Under the pieces are notes generated by a model. That model was not told the DNA's origin. It worked only from the letters and a program-made list of their open reading frames with translations, and searched no databases. A program made the translations under genes and the position numbers. A stretch of 64,000 bases of DNA, from the NCBI RefSeq assembly GCF_000420325.1, contig NZ_ATUS01000006.1, forward strand, positions 64,501 to 128,500, read 5' to 3'. Origin of the DNA: Spongiibacter tropicus DSM 19543. Lineage in GTDB: Bacteria; Pseudomonadota; Gammaproteobacteria; Pseudomonadales; Spongiibacteraceae. This document shows, one piece after another, positions 45,179-52,613 of the stretch. Every line of letters starts with the position of its first letter. The first letter of the stretch is position 1.

Positions 45179-45462
45179 GGCGTGTTCTCCCTGCGGTGTT
45201 CTGGAAACTCGCGCTCCAGCAAACCGCGCAGCAAGTCGGCCACGGTCACGCCTTGCGTGAAGGCCGACACCTTGATGCGCGCCCGCATGGCGGGCGTGAT
45301 GTCGAGGGTCAGGCGTGCGGTGTAGAGGTCGCCTTTGTTGAGCGCATCCGCGTCGCCCTGGCGAATCCACGCCTCAGCGTGTGGATTGGCGGGCGGACGC
45401 GCGCCGATGCCGACCCGCTTGGCCGGGCGTTTGCTGTTGGGTGGGTTGCTGTTGTCGCTCAT
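45175..45462 (-). CDS. Ribbon-helix-helix partition/regulatory protein
   Basis: A 95-residue basic protein whose C-terminal half reads YTARLTLDITPAMRARIKVS, then AFTQGVTVADLLRGLLEREF, a ribbon-helix-helix pattern. It overlaps the parA stop by ATGA, the place of a small centromere-binding or repressor partner (ParG/ParB-like) for ParA. The N-terminal basic region may be disordered. Its binding site may be the CTAAC repeats upstream of parA. Confidence 0.8.
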   Translation of the reverse strand: MSDNSNPPNSKRPAKRVGIGARPPANPHAEAWIRQGDADALNKGDLYTARLTLDITPAMRARIKVSAFTQGVTVADLLRGLLEREFPEHRRENTP

Positions 45463-46097
45463 GACGGCCACCGCAGCAGCTCATCGACCAGCGCGGTGAT
45501 TTCCTGCGCCGCTGCGCTATCGGGGGCTGTCTCCCGCGCCAATCGACCCGCAGCCACGCTGTCGGCAAAGACGATGCGCTGGCGCACCTCGCTGCGCAGC
45601 GCTGGCAACGGCTGTTCGGCCAAGGCTTGCCGTGCTTCGCGCCCGATCACCGTGGTGCTGACGCGCCGGTTGATGACAAAAGCCGCCGCTAGCTGCGGCC
45701 GGAACACCTGGGCCTCACGGATCAGCGCCACCATCTCGGCGCTGGCCCACAGGTCATAGGGGCTGGGCTGTACCGGAATCAGCACCCGTTCGGCCGCCAG
45801 CAGCGCAGAGCGCGCCAAGGCGGCGATCCGGGGTGGCCCGTCGATGATGACGTGATCGGCCCGCCTGGCGAGTTCTGGGGCTTCCTGGTGCAGTGTCTCG
45901 CGTGCCAGGCCCACGGCGCTGAACAGCCGTGGCAAGCCTTGCTGGCTTCTGCGCTGCGTCCAGTCGAGCGAGGAACCCTGCGGGTCGGCATCCAGCAGGA
46001 CGACGTGCAGGCCGCGCAGCGCCAGTTCGCCAGCGATGTGCGTGGCGAGCGTGGTCTTGCCGACACCGCCTTTCTGGTTGAGCAAGGCGACGATCAT
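45459..46097 (-). CDS. parA: ParA-family partition ATPase
   Basis: The 212-residue protein is a compact ParA: NQKGGVGKTTLATHIAG at residues 7-23 is the deviant Walker A box, with LDADPQGSSLDW and VIIDGPPR following. It lacks an N-terminal DNA-binding domain, so autoregulation would need its RHH partner. ParA helps keep the excised or replicating ICE in the cell line. The ATG at 46097 starts directly at the conserved strand. Confidence 0.93.
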   Translation of the reverse strand: MIVALLNQKGGVGKTTLATHIAGELALRGLHVVLLDADPQGSSLDWTQRRSQQGLPRLFSAVGLARETLHQEAPELARRADHVIIDGPPRIAALARSALLAAERVLIPVQPSPYDLWASAEMVALIREAQVFRPQLAAAFVINRRVSTTVIGREARQALAEQPLPALRSEVRQRIVFADSVAAGRLARETAPDSAAAQEITALVDELLRWPS

Positions 46098-46386
46098 GGC
46101 GCGGCCCTCCAGCTTGGAAGACCGGACTGTTTTTGCCGCGTCGAACGGGGTGTTTTTTGCAGTTCTTGCTGGCTGTTTTTTCGGCCTGCGGCAGTTGTCC
46201 ACCGCGATGCTGCTTCTCTACTAATAGTTAGAGAATTTAAGTTAGTAATGTTAGAGGGATCGCAAACCCGCGCCGTTACTGGCTTTCCGGCGTTTTCGTA
46301 CTCCTGATAGCACGATAGGCGTACTCCTGATAGCACGACACCTCTTACTCCTGATAGCACGACCCCATCCACAGCTTGTCCCGCTG
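46098..46386. promoter_or_regulatory. Origin-like region between parA and repA
   Basis: This 289-base gap holds an AT-rich block (about 46216-46257) with three CTAAC repeats on the minus strand in front of parA, then the three iterons at 46299-46362, then DnaA-box-like CCATCCACA at 46365-46373 and TTATCCCCG at 46387-46395 across the repA stop. The arrangement (iterons, AT-rich DNA, DnaA boxes, repA and parA on each side) is that of a plasmid replication origin. Confidence 0.6.
46299..46362 (+). repeat. Three 17-bp iterons (RepA binding sites)
   Basis: The unit TACTCCTGATAGCACGA occurs three times without mismatch at 46299-46315, 46322-46338 and 46346-46362. The unit starts are 23 and 24 bases apart, about two helical turns, as in iteron origins. 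They lie just past the repA stop codon. Confidence 0.8.
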
Positions 46387-47247
46387 TTATCCCCGTGCCG
46401 TCTGCGGCACGGGCCGGAAGGTCAGCAATTCCATGTCGTCCTCGGGAATCCGCACGATGCCCAGCTCGTATCCCGGCAGTGATTGCCGGGCGACCAGCGC
46501 CCGCAGGTCGTAGGCGAAATCCGAAAACCGCGTGCTGCTGCCCGACTTGCGGTGCAGATGCCGGAAGTCGAACTGCCAGCCGTATTCCTGCCGGCCGCCA
46601 TGCTTGCGCACCAGGCGGTACAGCCAGCGCTCGATGCCGCCCGTGAGTCGGAAATACGTCGGGTCGATGGTCAGCACCAGGGCGGCGTCCAGCACGCCCG
46701 CATAGAACCAGTCCGGCAGGATCAGCTCGATGCCCAGCGGCGTGCCTCTGGCATCGGCCAGTTCCTTCCATTCGTTGATCCACGAAAAGCGGTGCAAGCG
46801 CCTTCCCGTGGTTTCGCGGATGGACGTGGCCACTGTGGTCGATTGCAGCCGATCCAGCGCGGCCTTGAGACGCTGGTAGTCGCGCAGCGACTTGCCGCGC
46901 CCGATGAAGCGCAGGATCTCGTAGGGCGTAGCCTGCATCCGCCGGGACGGCTGGATGCCCGCATCCTTGGCTTCGACGATCTGGCTGGCCGCCCAGATCA
47001 GGATGTCGGCATCCCAGATGGTGGCGATGCCATGCTCCTGCGTGCCTTCCACGCGAATGGTGATGTTGCCGCTGCGGAAGTCGATCGGCGCGGTGCGCCG
47101 CGACTTCGCCAGCGAGAAAAACGGATAGGCCATCAAGTCCTGGGCATCGCGCGGTGCCATGTCCTCGCCCGGCAGTGCGCGGAACAGGTCGAGCTGTTCG
47201 CCCTGCTGCAAGGCGTGCCCTGGTGGGCGGGACATGGCGATGGCCAC
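46387..47247 (-). CDS. repA: RepA, plasmid-type replication initiator
   Basis: The 286-residue protein matches the 'replication initiator protein A' family found in Tn4371-like ICEs and IncP-type plasmids (AYPFFSLAKSRRTAPIDF, DILIWAASQIVEAKDAG, PYEILRFIGRGKSLRDYQRL). Winged-helix initiators of this class bind iterons, and three iterons lie immediately downstream. A second ATG at 47235 (MSRPPGH) is an equally likely start. It probably lets the excised circle replicate. Confidence 0.9.
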   Translation of the reverse strand: MAIAMSRPPGHALQQGEQLDLFRALPGEDMAPRDAQDLMAYPFFSLAKSRRTAPIDFRSGNITIRVEGTQEHGIATIWDADILIWAASQIVEAKDAGIQPSRRMQATPYEILRFIGRGKSLRDYQRLKAALDRLQSTTVATSIRETTGRRLHRFSWINEWKELADARGTPLGIELILPDWFYAGVLDAALVLTIDPTYFRLTGGIERWLYRLVRKHGGRQEYGWQFDFRHLHRKSGSSTRFSDFAYDLRALVARQSLPGYELGIVRIPEDDMELLTFRPVPQTARG

Positions 47248-47261
47248 CGGCGATGCGCCGA

Positions 47262-47543
47262 TCAGCGCGCACGGCTGTCAGCCGAGTGGTGCTCGGCATA
47301 TTCGGGGTCGGACGTGGTCTCGAAGCTGCGCGTTTCCGCCCAGGCATCGAGGTCGGCCACGGCGTACATGACGCGGCGACCGAACTTGCGAAACTTCGGG
47401 CCACCACCGATGACGCGCTGTTTCTCCAGCGTGCGCGGTGACAGGCGCAGGTAGTCGGCAGCCTCATCGTTGGTGAGATAGCGTTGGGGTTGTGCAGGTG
47501 TGGCAACGGGAGCGGCGGCAGGCCGCAAGGGAGCGGGTCGCAT
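47262..47543 (-). CDS. AlpA/excisionase-like helix-turn-helix protein
   Basis: The 93-residue protein carries a MerR-like winged HTH of the excisionase type (YLTNDEAADYLRLSPRTLEKQ, here residues 20-40, then GPKFRKFGRRVMY). The ATG at 47543 follows GGAGG by eight bases. It lies 14 bases upstream of repA on the same strand and may control repA or act in excision. Confidence 0.88.
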   Translation of the reverse strand: MRPAPLRPAAAPVATPAQPQRYLTNDEAADYLRLSPRTLEKQRVIGGGPKFRKFGRRVMYAVADLDAWAETRSFETTSDPEYAEHHSADSRAR

Positions 47544-47618
47544 GGGATGTACCTCCATCAAGCCCGGCCACACAGCGCAGCCGGATGGAGGCAGTCTCAA
47601 GAAACTTGGGGCTCTTGC

Positions 47619-48425
47619 TCAGGGACGTTCTGCAGGGGTTGCGAAACGTCCCCCCTCATGCGAAGTGACAACCGGAAGCTGTGCCAGACGGCGATAACCG
47701 CCGCGCATCAGCCCATCGCCCCGGCGCACCAGCCGTCGCACGCGCGCGCGCAGAGCGCTGTCGGCGTGCCAGTCGGCGGTAACGGCATCCACACCAAACA
47801 GCCCTTCGGCCACCTCCCGCAAGGACGCACCCGCCAGGGTCGCGTCCAGCGCCTGAAGCGTGTGCAGTTCCAGCAATGCGGACAGCGGCGGACGTGGCCG
47901 GACGGTCGCCGCAGGTACGGCACCGGCGGCTACGGCGATTTTGTTCAATTCGCTCGCCAGGGCCGCATAGCGTTCGCAAGGCGCGGCGCAGGCCCGGATG
48001 GCATAGGCGTAAGCCATGCCATCGGCCAAGCCTGGCGCGAGCACGAAGCGCAGGCAGCAACCGGGCCAGCGCGCCACCAGCACCAGGCGCTTGCCGTCAT
48101 GGATCAGGTGTTTGTGGCCCGGCAGCTTCCAGAACTCAAAGCACAGGGCATCGGGCGGTGGATCGGCATCCGGGTAGAGCTGCACCACGGCATCGTGATC
48201 GGGGAACCAGGCCGGGTGCGCGTCCCGCGCATCCAGGGCGGGATCTTCCAGCAGGCGCAGCCCCCAATGCCCGGCGGCATCCGGTTGGCGACGACGGCGC
48301 AACCAGTCGTGCCGATAGTCTGGATGACGGCGCAGGTACTCCCAGGCCAGCGCCGGGCCATCCAGGTGCAGAACGTAGAGATAGGCCGCCGTGGCATACC
48401 ACGGCTCGGCACTGCGATCAGCCAT
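47619..48425 (-). CDS. DUF2285-domain ICE protein with DUF6499-like N-terminus
   Basis: The 268-residue protein starts with WEYLRRHPDYRHDWLRRRR, the DUF6499 pattern, and ends with a DUF2285 segment (LQALDATLAGASLREVAEGLFG, then RARVRRLVRRGDGLMRGGYR), a helical putative DNA-binding domain. It is a standard backbone gene of Tn4371-type and other proteobacterial ICEs, probably regulatory. The gene lies upstream of the AlpA-like gene on the same strand. Confidence 0.88.
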   Translation of the reverse strand: MADRSAEPWYATAAYLYVLHLDGPALAWEYLRRHPDYRHDWLRRRRQPDAAGHWGLRLLEDPALDARDAHPAWFPDHDAVVQLYPDADPPPDALCFEFWKLPGHKHLIHDGKRLVLVARWPGCCLRFVLAPGLADGMAYAYAIRACAAPCERYAALASELNKIAVAAGAVPAATVRPRPPLSALLELHTLQALDATLAGASLREVAEGLFGVDAVTADWHADSALRARVRRLVRRGDGLMRGGYRRLAQLPVVTSHEGGRFATPAERP

Positions 48426-48746
48426 ACGGCAACCTCCCTGTGCTGGGGGTGCGTCGCCACGGCGAAACGGCGTGCTACGAGGCCATCGTCAAAACGTCAT
48501 GGGTGAAGCGTAAACTGGCAGTGTCAAGACCGATGAACTCCGATGCGTTGCTGAAATCGTCCGAGTGCGACGGCGGCAACGCTCTCCAATGGCATGCCGC
48601 GTCGGTCAGCTTGCCGCAGCCCGCGCCAGGCATCATGACCGTTTCGATCTGGCACGCACCGCTTCGGTGCAACACTGCCGATTCAGACCGAACGGGTCAC
48701 AGACCAGACCGAAATAGACACAGTGCGCCCCGCTTGGCGGTGGCGC
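48426..48746. other. Gene-free backbone interval between DUF2285 and DUF2958 genes
   Basis: I see no supported gene in these 321 bases. A 66-codon minus frame (48475-48675) starting MLHRSGACQ has no clear ribosome site or family. A short perfect hairpin, GCACCG-CTT-CGGTGC, lies at 48656-48670. The interval probably holds the promoter of the DUF2285 gene. Confidence 0.5.
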
Positions 48747-49094
48747 TCAATCGGTGATCGAGCCGTTGTCTTCGGCCAGTCGCAGGTATTCCGACAACCG
48801 CCGCAGCGGCTGGAAGTAGCGATCCCGCATCACGGGCTGCTGGCGCGGCCCGACGATGGCGGCCAGGTCGGACAGCTTCACCGTTCCCAGTGCAGGCATG
48901 CCAATCCCCAAGTCGATCAAGCCGTGGGCAGTATCGCCATCGGCGGGGTCGAGCGAAGCCAGCAGCCAAGTGGCATGCGCATCTGGCGTAAACAGGCGCA
49001 CCACAGGCATCGGATCGGTGTCCTGCCCGGCGGCGCGGGCGTGGCCGTTGGCCAGCAGGCACATGCGCTCGTCGGTGGTGATGAGCGTGGTCAT
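48747..49094 (-). CDS. DUF2958 family protein
   Basis: The 115-residue protein shows the DUF2958 pattern (PVVRLFTPDAHATWLLASLDP, then DTAHGLIDLGIGMPALGTVKLSDL), common in ICEs and plasmids, of unknown function. The ATG at 49094 is chosen at the conserved start MTTLITTDERM; the longer frame to 49196 is not supported. The gene is divergent from the XRE regulator. Confidence 0.88.
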   Translation of the reverse strand: MTTLITTDERMCLLANGHARAAGQDTDPMPVVRLFTPDAHATWLLASLDPADGDTAHGLIDLGIGMPALGTVKLSDLAAIVGPRQQPVMRDRYFQPLRRLSEYLRLAEDNGSITD

Positions 49095-49359
49095 GGCTGT
49101 ACGTCCACGGACTTGCGGAGCAGCAGAGGCGCTTTCACGCATTCCAACGAAAGCACCAATGTGCAATCCCACGTATCCGCAGAGACGTAGAGGCACGAAG
49201 GCACATGCACGTATGTCAGGAAAGACACGGATCAGGCTCTCCGCTTTTGAAGAAAGCCGCCGATGCGGATTTCAGTAAAGGCACAAAAACAGGTGAGATT
49301 GGATGAATGAGTTAAATATAACGTGGTTTTAATTGTGCTGCGAATCGACGCTTCTGTCT

Positions 49360-49650
49360 ATGCAGAAGCGAACCGTCCAGCGCGGCCGACCGGCCGGCTC
49401 CACCACCTTCGACGCCGAGCTGGCCCAGGCCTTCGGCGCGGCGGTGCGCGCACTGCGGGTCGAGCAAGGCGTGGCGCAGGAGACCTTGGCACATCAAGCC
49501 GGTATCGAACGTTCTCACATGGGCAAGATTGAGCGCGGCGAACACATGCCCACGCTGGCGATTATTTTCAAGATCGCGCGTGCGCTGGGGCTCAGCGTCG
49601 CCCACTTGATGGGGGCCGCTGAAGAAGTCCTGGGCGAAATGGCTAATTGA
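49360..49650 (+). CDS. XRE-family HTH regulator
   Basis: The 96-residue protein is mostly one Cro/C1-type HTH (LRVEQGVAQETLAHQAGIERS, residues about 31-51, then KIERGEHMPTLAIIFKIARAL). It is preceded by an AT-rich promoter-like stretch. It ends 52 bases before the HNH-type gene on the same strand and probably controls it, in the manner of C proteins or defence-cargo regulators. Confidence 0.9.
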   Translation: MQKRTVQRGRPAGSTTFDAELAQAFGAAVRALRVEQGVAQETLAHQAGIERSHMGKIERGEHMPTLAIIFKIARALGLSVAHLMGAAEEVLGEMAN

Positions 49651-49702
49651 CTCTGCATCGCATAGCTTCGCTTGGCGTGGTGCAACTTTGGAAAGGAACT
49701 CA

Positions 49703-51214
49703 ATGGCGAAGACATGCATCGTGTGCGGACAGGCCGCAGGCTCTGGGGAGCACGTTTTTCCGGCGTCTCTTGGAGGCCGGCGGGTCAACTCCGGCATCTA
49801 TTGCCCCAAGCACGACAACAGCTATTCGGGTCTCGTCAATGAGATTGCCGAGCAGCTCGACTTCCTCAATGCATACTTGGGCGTTCGGCCGGATCACTCC
49901 AAGCACCCCAAAACTGCCTATGGCGAGCACACGCTGACGGGAGAGACCGTTTCGATCTCTGCCAAGGAGATCAAATTCACGAAGCCCCGCGTCATATCCC
50001 GCACCGCAGTTGGCGAAGGTGAAGAGTTGCATCTGGCATTTCCCAACCAGCAGTCCGTCAAACAGTTCGCAAAAAAGATGGAGGACGATGGACACGAGTG
50101 GACACCCTTGTCGAAGCCCTCCGCTCGGCCGTATATCACCGGTTCCATTCACCATAAGCGCAAATTTGGCGGTGCCTGTGGTCTGGGCGCCATCGCGTAC
50201 ATGACGCAGACATTCTTCGCGCAGGAATTCCCAGAGCTCGCGCGATCAGGGACGCTTTCCAACTTCCTCAACTACACGCAAGCCATCGCCAAGGTCGCAG
50301 CGCTGGGCGGCTGCGAACAGCAGCCGGAAGAGCGCGAGGAATTGATCGAGGCACGCGCGGCGGTGACGGTTGCGCTGGAGCCCTTTGGAGGCACGGCACC
50401 GATCTGGTGGGATTTCAGCCCGCCCGCCGGAGCGCGCGCCAACAAGTTTGAATTTGGGCATCGAGTGACGGTTGGTATTGATGGCTTTGACGGCCAAATC
50501 TACGGCCGTGTCGCGCTGTTCTCCACTTTAACCTTTGCCGTACACCTGGGCACGGCACCGCAGGGTTCCGCCACGCGAGAAGTGACCGTGGACATTGATC
50601 CTCTCGCGGAGCATCCACCACACGATATCGACAAACATCAGGTGCTCTCAGCGCCAGGCCGCGTTCAAGTGCCGGAACACGCTACCGAAGGGCTTGCGAA
50701 TGCGCTCGCCGACGGCACGCAACAGCGTGCGTTCGCAAACCTGCTGGAACGCTTGGAAGAACATCAACTCCTCAAGCTGGCGCGCACCATGAGTACGGCG
50801 CTCGCGCCATGTTCCACGTTGTCGCTATTTGAAGCGCGAACACTGATCGAAAAGGAACTTGACCAACAACCACAGCAAATTTGGCGTTTGGTCACTGCTG
50901 TCGTTGAAGGCTTACGGGCGGAAATGGTCAAAGGCGGCATGGAAAACATTGCCCCAGTGCTCGATAACCTGATTGCGTATGACGCTCAATCAGCAAGCGG
51001 TCTATCGCAGCAGGCCGAGGCCACGTTAGCCCTGGCCAAAGCCGCATTAGTTGCACAGATGGAGCAAGACTGCGCAGCAGGCGTACTCCACGAGGAACGC
51101 ATTGCGGAACTCATGGGCAGAGGCCCAGGCCTTTATGCCGTGGGGCAGTTGGTGCTGGCCCCTGTCTTGCAGGTGTTTAGTGAATCCGCTCACCCCAATG
51201 AAGTGAGCAGGTAA
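49703..51214 (+). CDS. HNH-type zinc-finger nuclease-like protein, large C-terminal domain unknown
   Basis: The 503-residue protein opens with an HNH_5-like unit: CIVCG (4-8), EHVFPASLGG (about 16-25), then CPKHDNSYSG (about 31-40), giving the CxxC...EH...N...CxxH set of an HNH endonuclease. The remaining 450 residues have no domain I recognise; they contain a possible membrane-free alpha/beta core and a helical C-terminus. The ATG at 49703 follows AAGGA. Cargo location beside an XRE regulator suggests restriction or phage defence; this is inference. Confidence 0.75.
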   Translation: MAKTCIVCGQAAGSGEHVFPASLGGRRVNSGIYCPKHDNSYSGLVNEIAEQLDFLNAYLGVRPDHSKHPKTAYGEHTLTGETVSISAKEIKFTKPRVISRTAVGEGEELHLAFPNQQSVKQFAKKMEDDGHEWTPLSKPSARPYITGSIHHKRKFGGACGLGAIAYMTQTFFAQEFPELARSGTLSNFLNYTQAIAKVAALGGCEQQPEEREELIEARAAVTVALEPFGGTAPIWWDFSPPAGARANKFEFGHRVTVGIDGFDGQIYGRVALFSTLTFAVHLGTAPQGSATREVTVDIDPLAEHPPHDIDKHQVLSAPGRVQVPEHATEGLANALADGTQQRAFANLLERLEEHQLLKLARTMSTALAPCSTLSLFEARTLIEKELDQQPQQIWRLVTAVVEGLRAEMVKGGMENIAPVLDNLIAYDAQSASGLSQQAEATLALAKAALVAQMEQDCAAGVLHEERIAELMGRGPGLYAVGQLVLAPVLQVFSESAHPNEVSR

Positions 51215-51253
51215 GCCAAGCGCCTCGCCATAGTGGGCGAGGCGCTGATGTGG

Positions 51254-51568
51254 TTACGCCGCCTTGGGCTTGCTGCGTGACCAGATCAGGTCATGCGTGC
51301 CATCCTCGTTTTCGATCAGGCGGGCATAGACCATTGCAGGGAACGAAGGATCGTCCAGGGTCACGGACACATAGGGGCGTCCTGCCTCGCTGGTCTTTTT
51401 CCACGCTGCGCCGATGTCGTGGCCAGCCGCTTGCAGGCGGTAGTCGGGTGCGCTTTCGTTGTCACCCTTGTCATTGGGAACCAGCTTGACCTTGACGTTG
51501 AGCGTCAGGGTGCGAAGCGTGCCGGTGAAGCCGTCTTTCTCTGCGGCGAAGGTGCCGATGTTAGTCAT
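51254..51568 (-). CDS. DUF736 family protein
   Basis: The 104-residue protein has the DUF736 signature (MTNIGTFAAEKDGFTGTLRTL, residues 1-21 in outline, and YVSVTLDDPSFPAMVYARL at the end), a small protein found in conjugative elements. AGGAG lies upstream of the ATG at 51568. Function unknown; it is convergent with the HNH-type gene, with a gap of 39 bases. Confidence 0.9.
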   Translation of the reverse strand: MTNIGTFAAEKDGFTGTLRTLTLNVKVKLVPNDKGDNESAPDYRLQAAGHDIGAAWKKTSEAGRPYVSVTLDDPSFPAMVYARLIENEDGTHDLIWSRSKPKAA

Positions 51569-51678
51569 GATGATTTCTCCTTTCGGGTTGAACAAGGTCG
51601 CGCCAGTGCGTCCTTGTTGTGATCCGCCCGGCGGGGGATGGGTTGGCCGCACCGCGGAGCGGTCGCAACAACGTGGAG

Positions 51679-51752
51679 AACCTGGAGGCGAAAAGAATTT
51701 GTCCCGCGAGGAATGCGCGCAGCGCAGGGGAAATTGTTTTCGCCTCCAGGTT
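51679..51752. repeat. 16-bp perfect inverted repeat with 42-nt centre
   Basis: AACCTGGAGGCGAAAA (51679-51694) is matched exactly by TTTTCGCCTCCAGGTT (51737-51752). The bases just inside the arms (GAATTTGTCCC and GGGGAAATTG) can pair further with mismatches, so a single strand could fold into a long stem. Confidence 0.8.
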
Positions 51753-52184
51753 GCGGTCATAAAGCCAAAGGCGCAGCCGCGCCACCGCCAGGATTCGCAA
51801 CAAGACAAGGACGCACGGGCCGCCCGCTCCCGAATGGAAACATGGCCGACTCGGCATCCTCGCATGACAACTTCACCGGCTTGTTCCCTTACGCGGCCAG
51901 GTCAATGCCCCAGCAACAAGGTACGAGCGCTCCTGCCACAACTTGCGGCCACATGCTTGATGCGTGGCGTGGAAGCTCCACATCGAGGCCAGGTGGTGTG
52001 TCGGTGAACCGTCCTTCGTGACGTACAGGCAACGAACGCGCCAGCGTCGAGCACGGCACGCTTTCGTGCAACCTGCCGCAGCAAGCCGGGGCGTAGCCCC
52101 ACAAGCGCCGCCCATTGCGGCGAGGTGCTGTCGGGATGTCGGCGGCGCGTCCGCCGCTGCACTTGCATGGCTTCAATGGCTTTT

Positions 52185-52206
52185 GCGCACAAGACGACTT
52201 GTGCGC
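52185..52206. repeat. Perfect hairpin, 9-bp stem
   Basis: GCGCACAAG (52185-52193) and CTTGTGCGC (52198-52206) pair perfectly around ACGA. It ends two bases before the next hairpin. Confidence 0.75.
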
Positions 52207-52208
52207 GG

Positions 52209-52242
52209 CCCCTTTGCCGCCTGACCGAAGGCGGCAAAGGGG
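52209..52242 (+). terminator. 13-bp perfect hairpin followed by a short T run
   Basis: CCCCTTTGCCGCC (52209-52221) pairs perfectly with GGCGGCAAAGGGG (52230-52242) across an eight-base loop, followed by CGTTTT. It looks like an intrinsic terminator on the plus strand, but there is no plus-strand gene for 990 bases upstream, which leaves open an RNA or DNA-structure role. Confidence 0.55.
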
Positions 52243-52342
52243 CGTTTTGGCTTTGAGCCTTGAAACCGGGTGCGGCCACTGCCTCGCGCGGAGTTTTGGC
52301 ATTTCCCGCGCCCAAGACGGAACGGCTTGGGCGCGGGGCTTC

Positions 52343-52552
52343 CTATTCTTTGGTTTCGATGATCCGCCAAACGGCACGCGGCAAGGCGCGGCCCGTGATG
52401 GGGTGTAGGTCGGTCAGGTCGGCACGGGCTGTCCAGCCGCGAGGCGGACGATAGCCGCGCACGTCGCCATCGCCATGCCAGCGGCGGGCGCGTATCGTGC
52501 CGGGGGCGTAAGTCGCGGCCATGCGCGGGCGGTTCGTGGTGTCGTGGCTCAT
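52343..52552 (-). CDS. Small hypothetical backbone protein
   Basis: A 69-residue basic protein (MSHDTTNRPRMAATYAPGTI at the start, rich in Arg and Trp), of no known family to me. The ATG at 52552 follows a GGGGATTCCCCCATGAG context without a strong ribosome site. It sits 61 bases after the ParB gene on the same strand and may be its cotranscribed partner. Moderate support only. Confidence 0.55.
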   Translation of the reverse strand: MSHDTTNRPRMAATYAPGTIRARRWHGDGDVRGYRPPRGWTARADLTDLHPITGRALPRAVWRIIETKE

Positions 52553-52613
52553 GGGGGAATCCCCGGCATGAAAGCGCCCCGGCCGGAACCGGGGCGCTAT
52601 CTGTGGTGCGGGG

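Larger units (their letters stand above)
51569..52342. other. Long gene-free interval rich in dyads
   Basis: No gene is supported in these 774 bases. It holds a 16-base perfect inverted repeat (51679-51752), then two adjacent perfect hairpins (52185-52206 and 52209-52242). The first 200 bases also contain the DUF736 promoter region. Such structure in the leading region of a conjugative element could be a single-strand initiation site, an oriT-like site or a processed RNA. Confidence 0.55.

Noticed and set aside
48475-48675. 66-codon minus-strand frame between DUF2285 and DUF2958 genes
   Set aside because: No ribosome site or recognisable content; too short to support.
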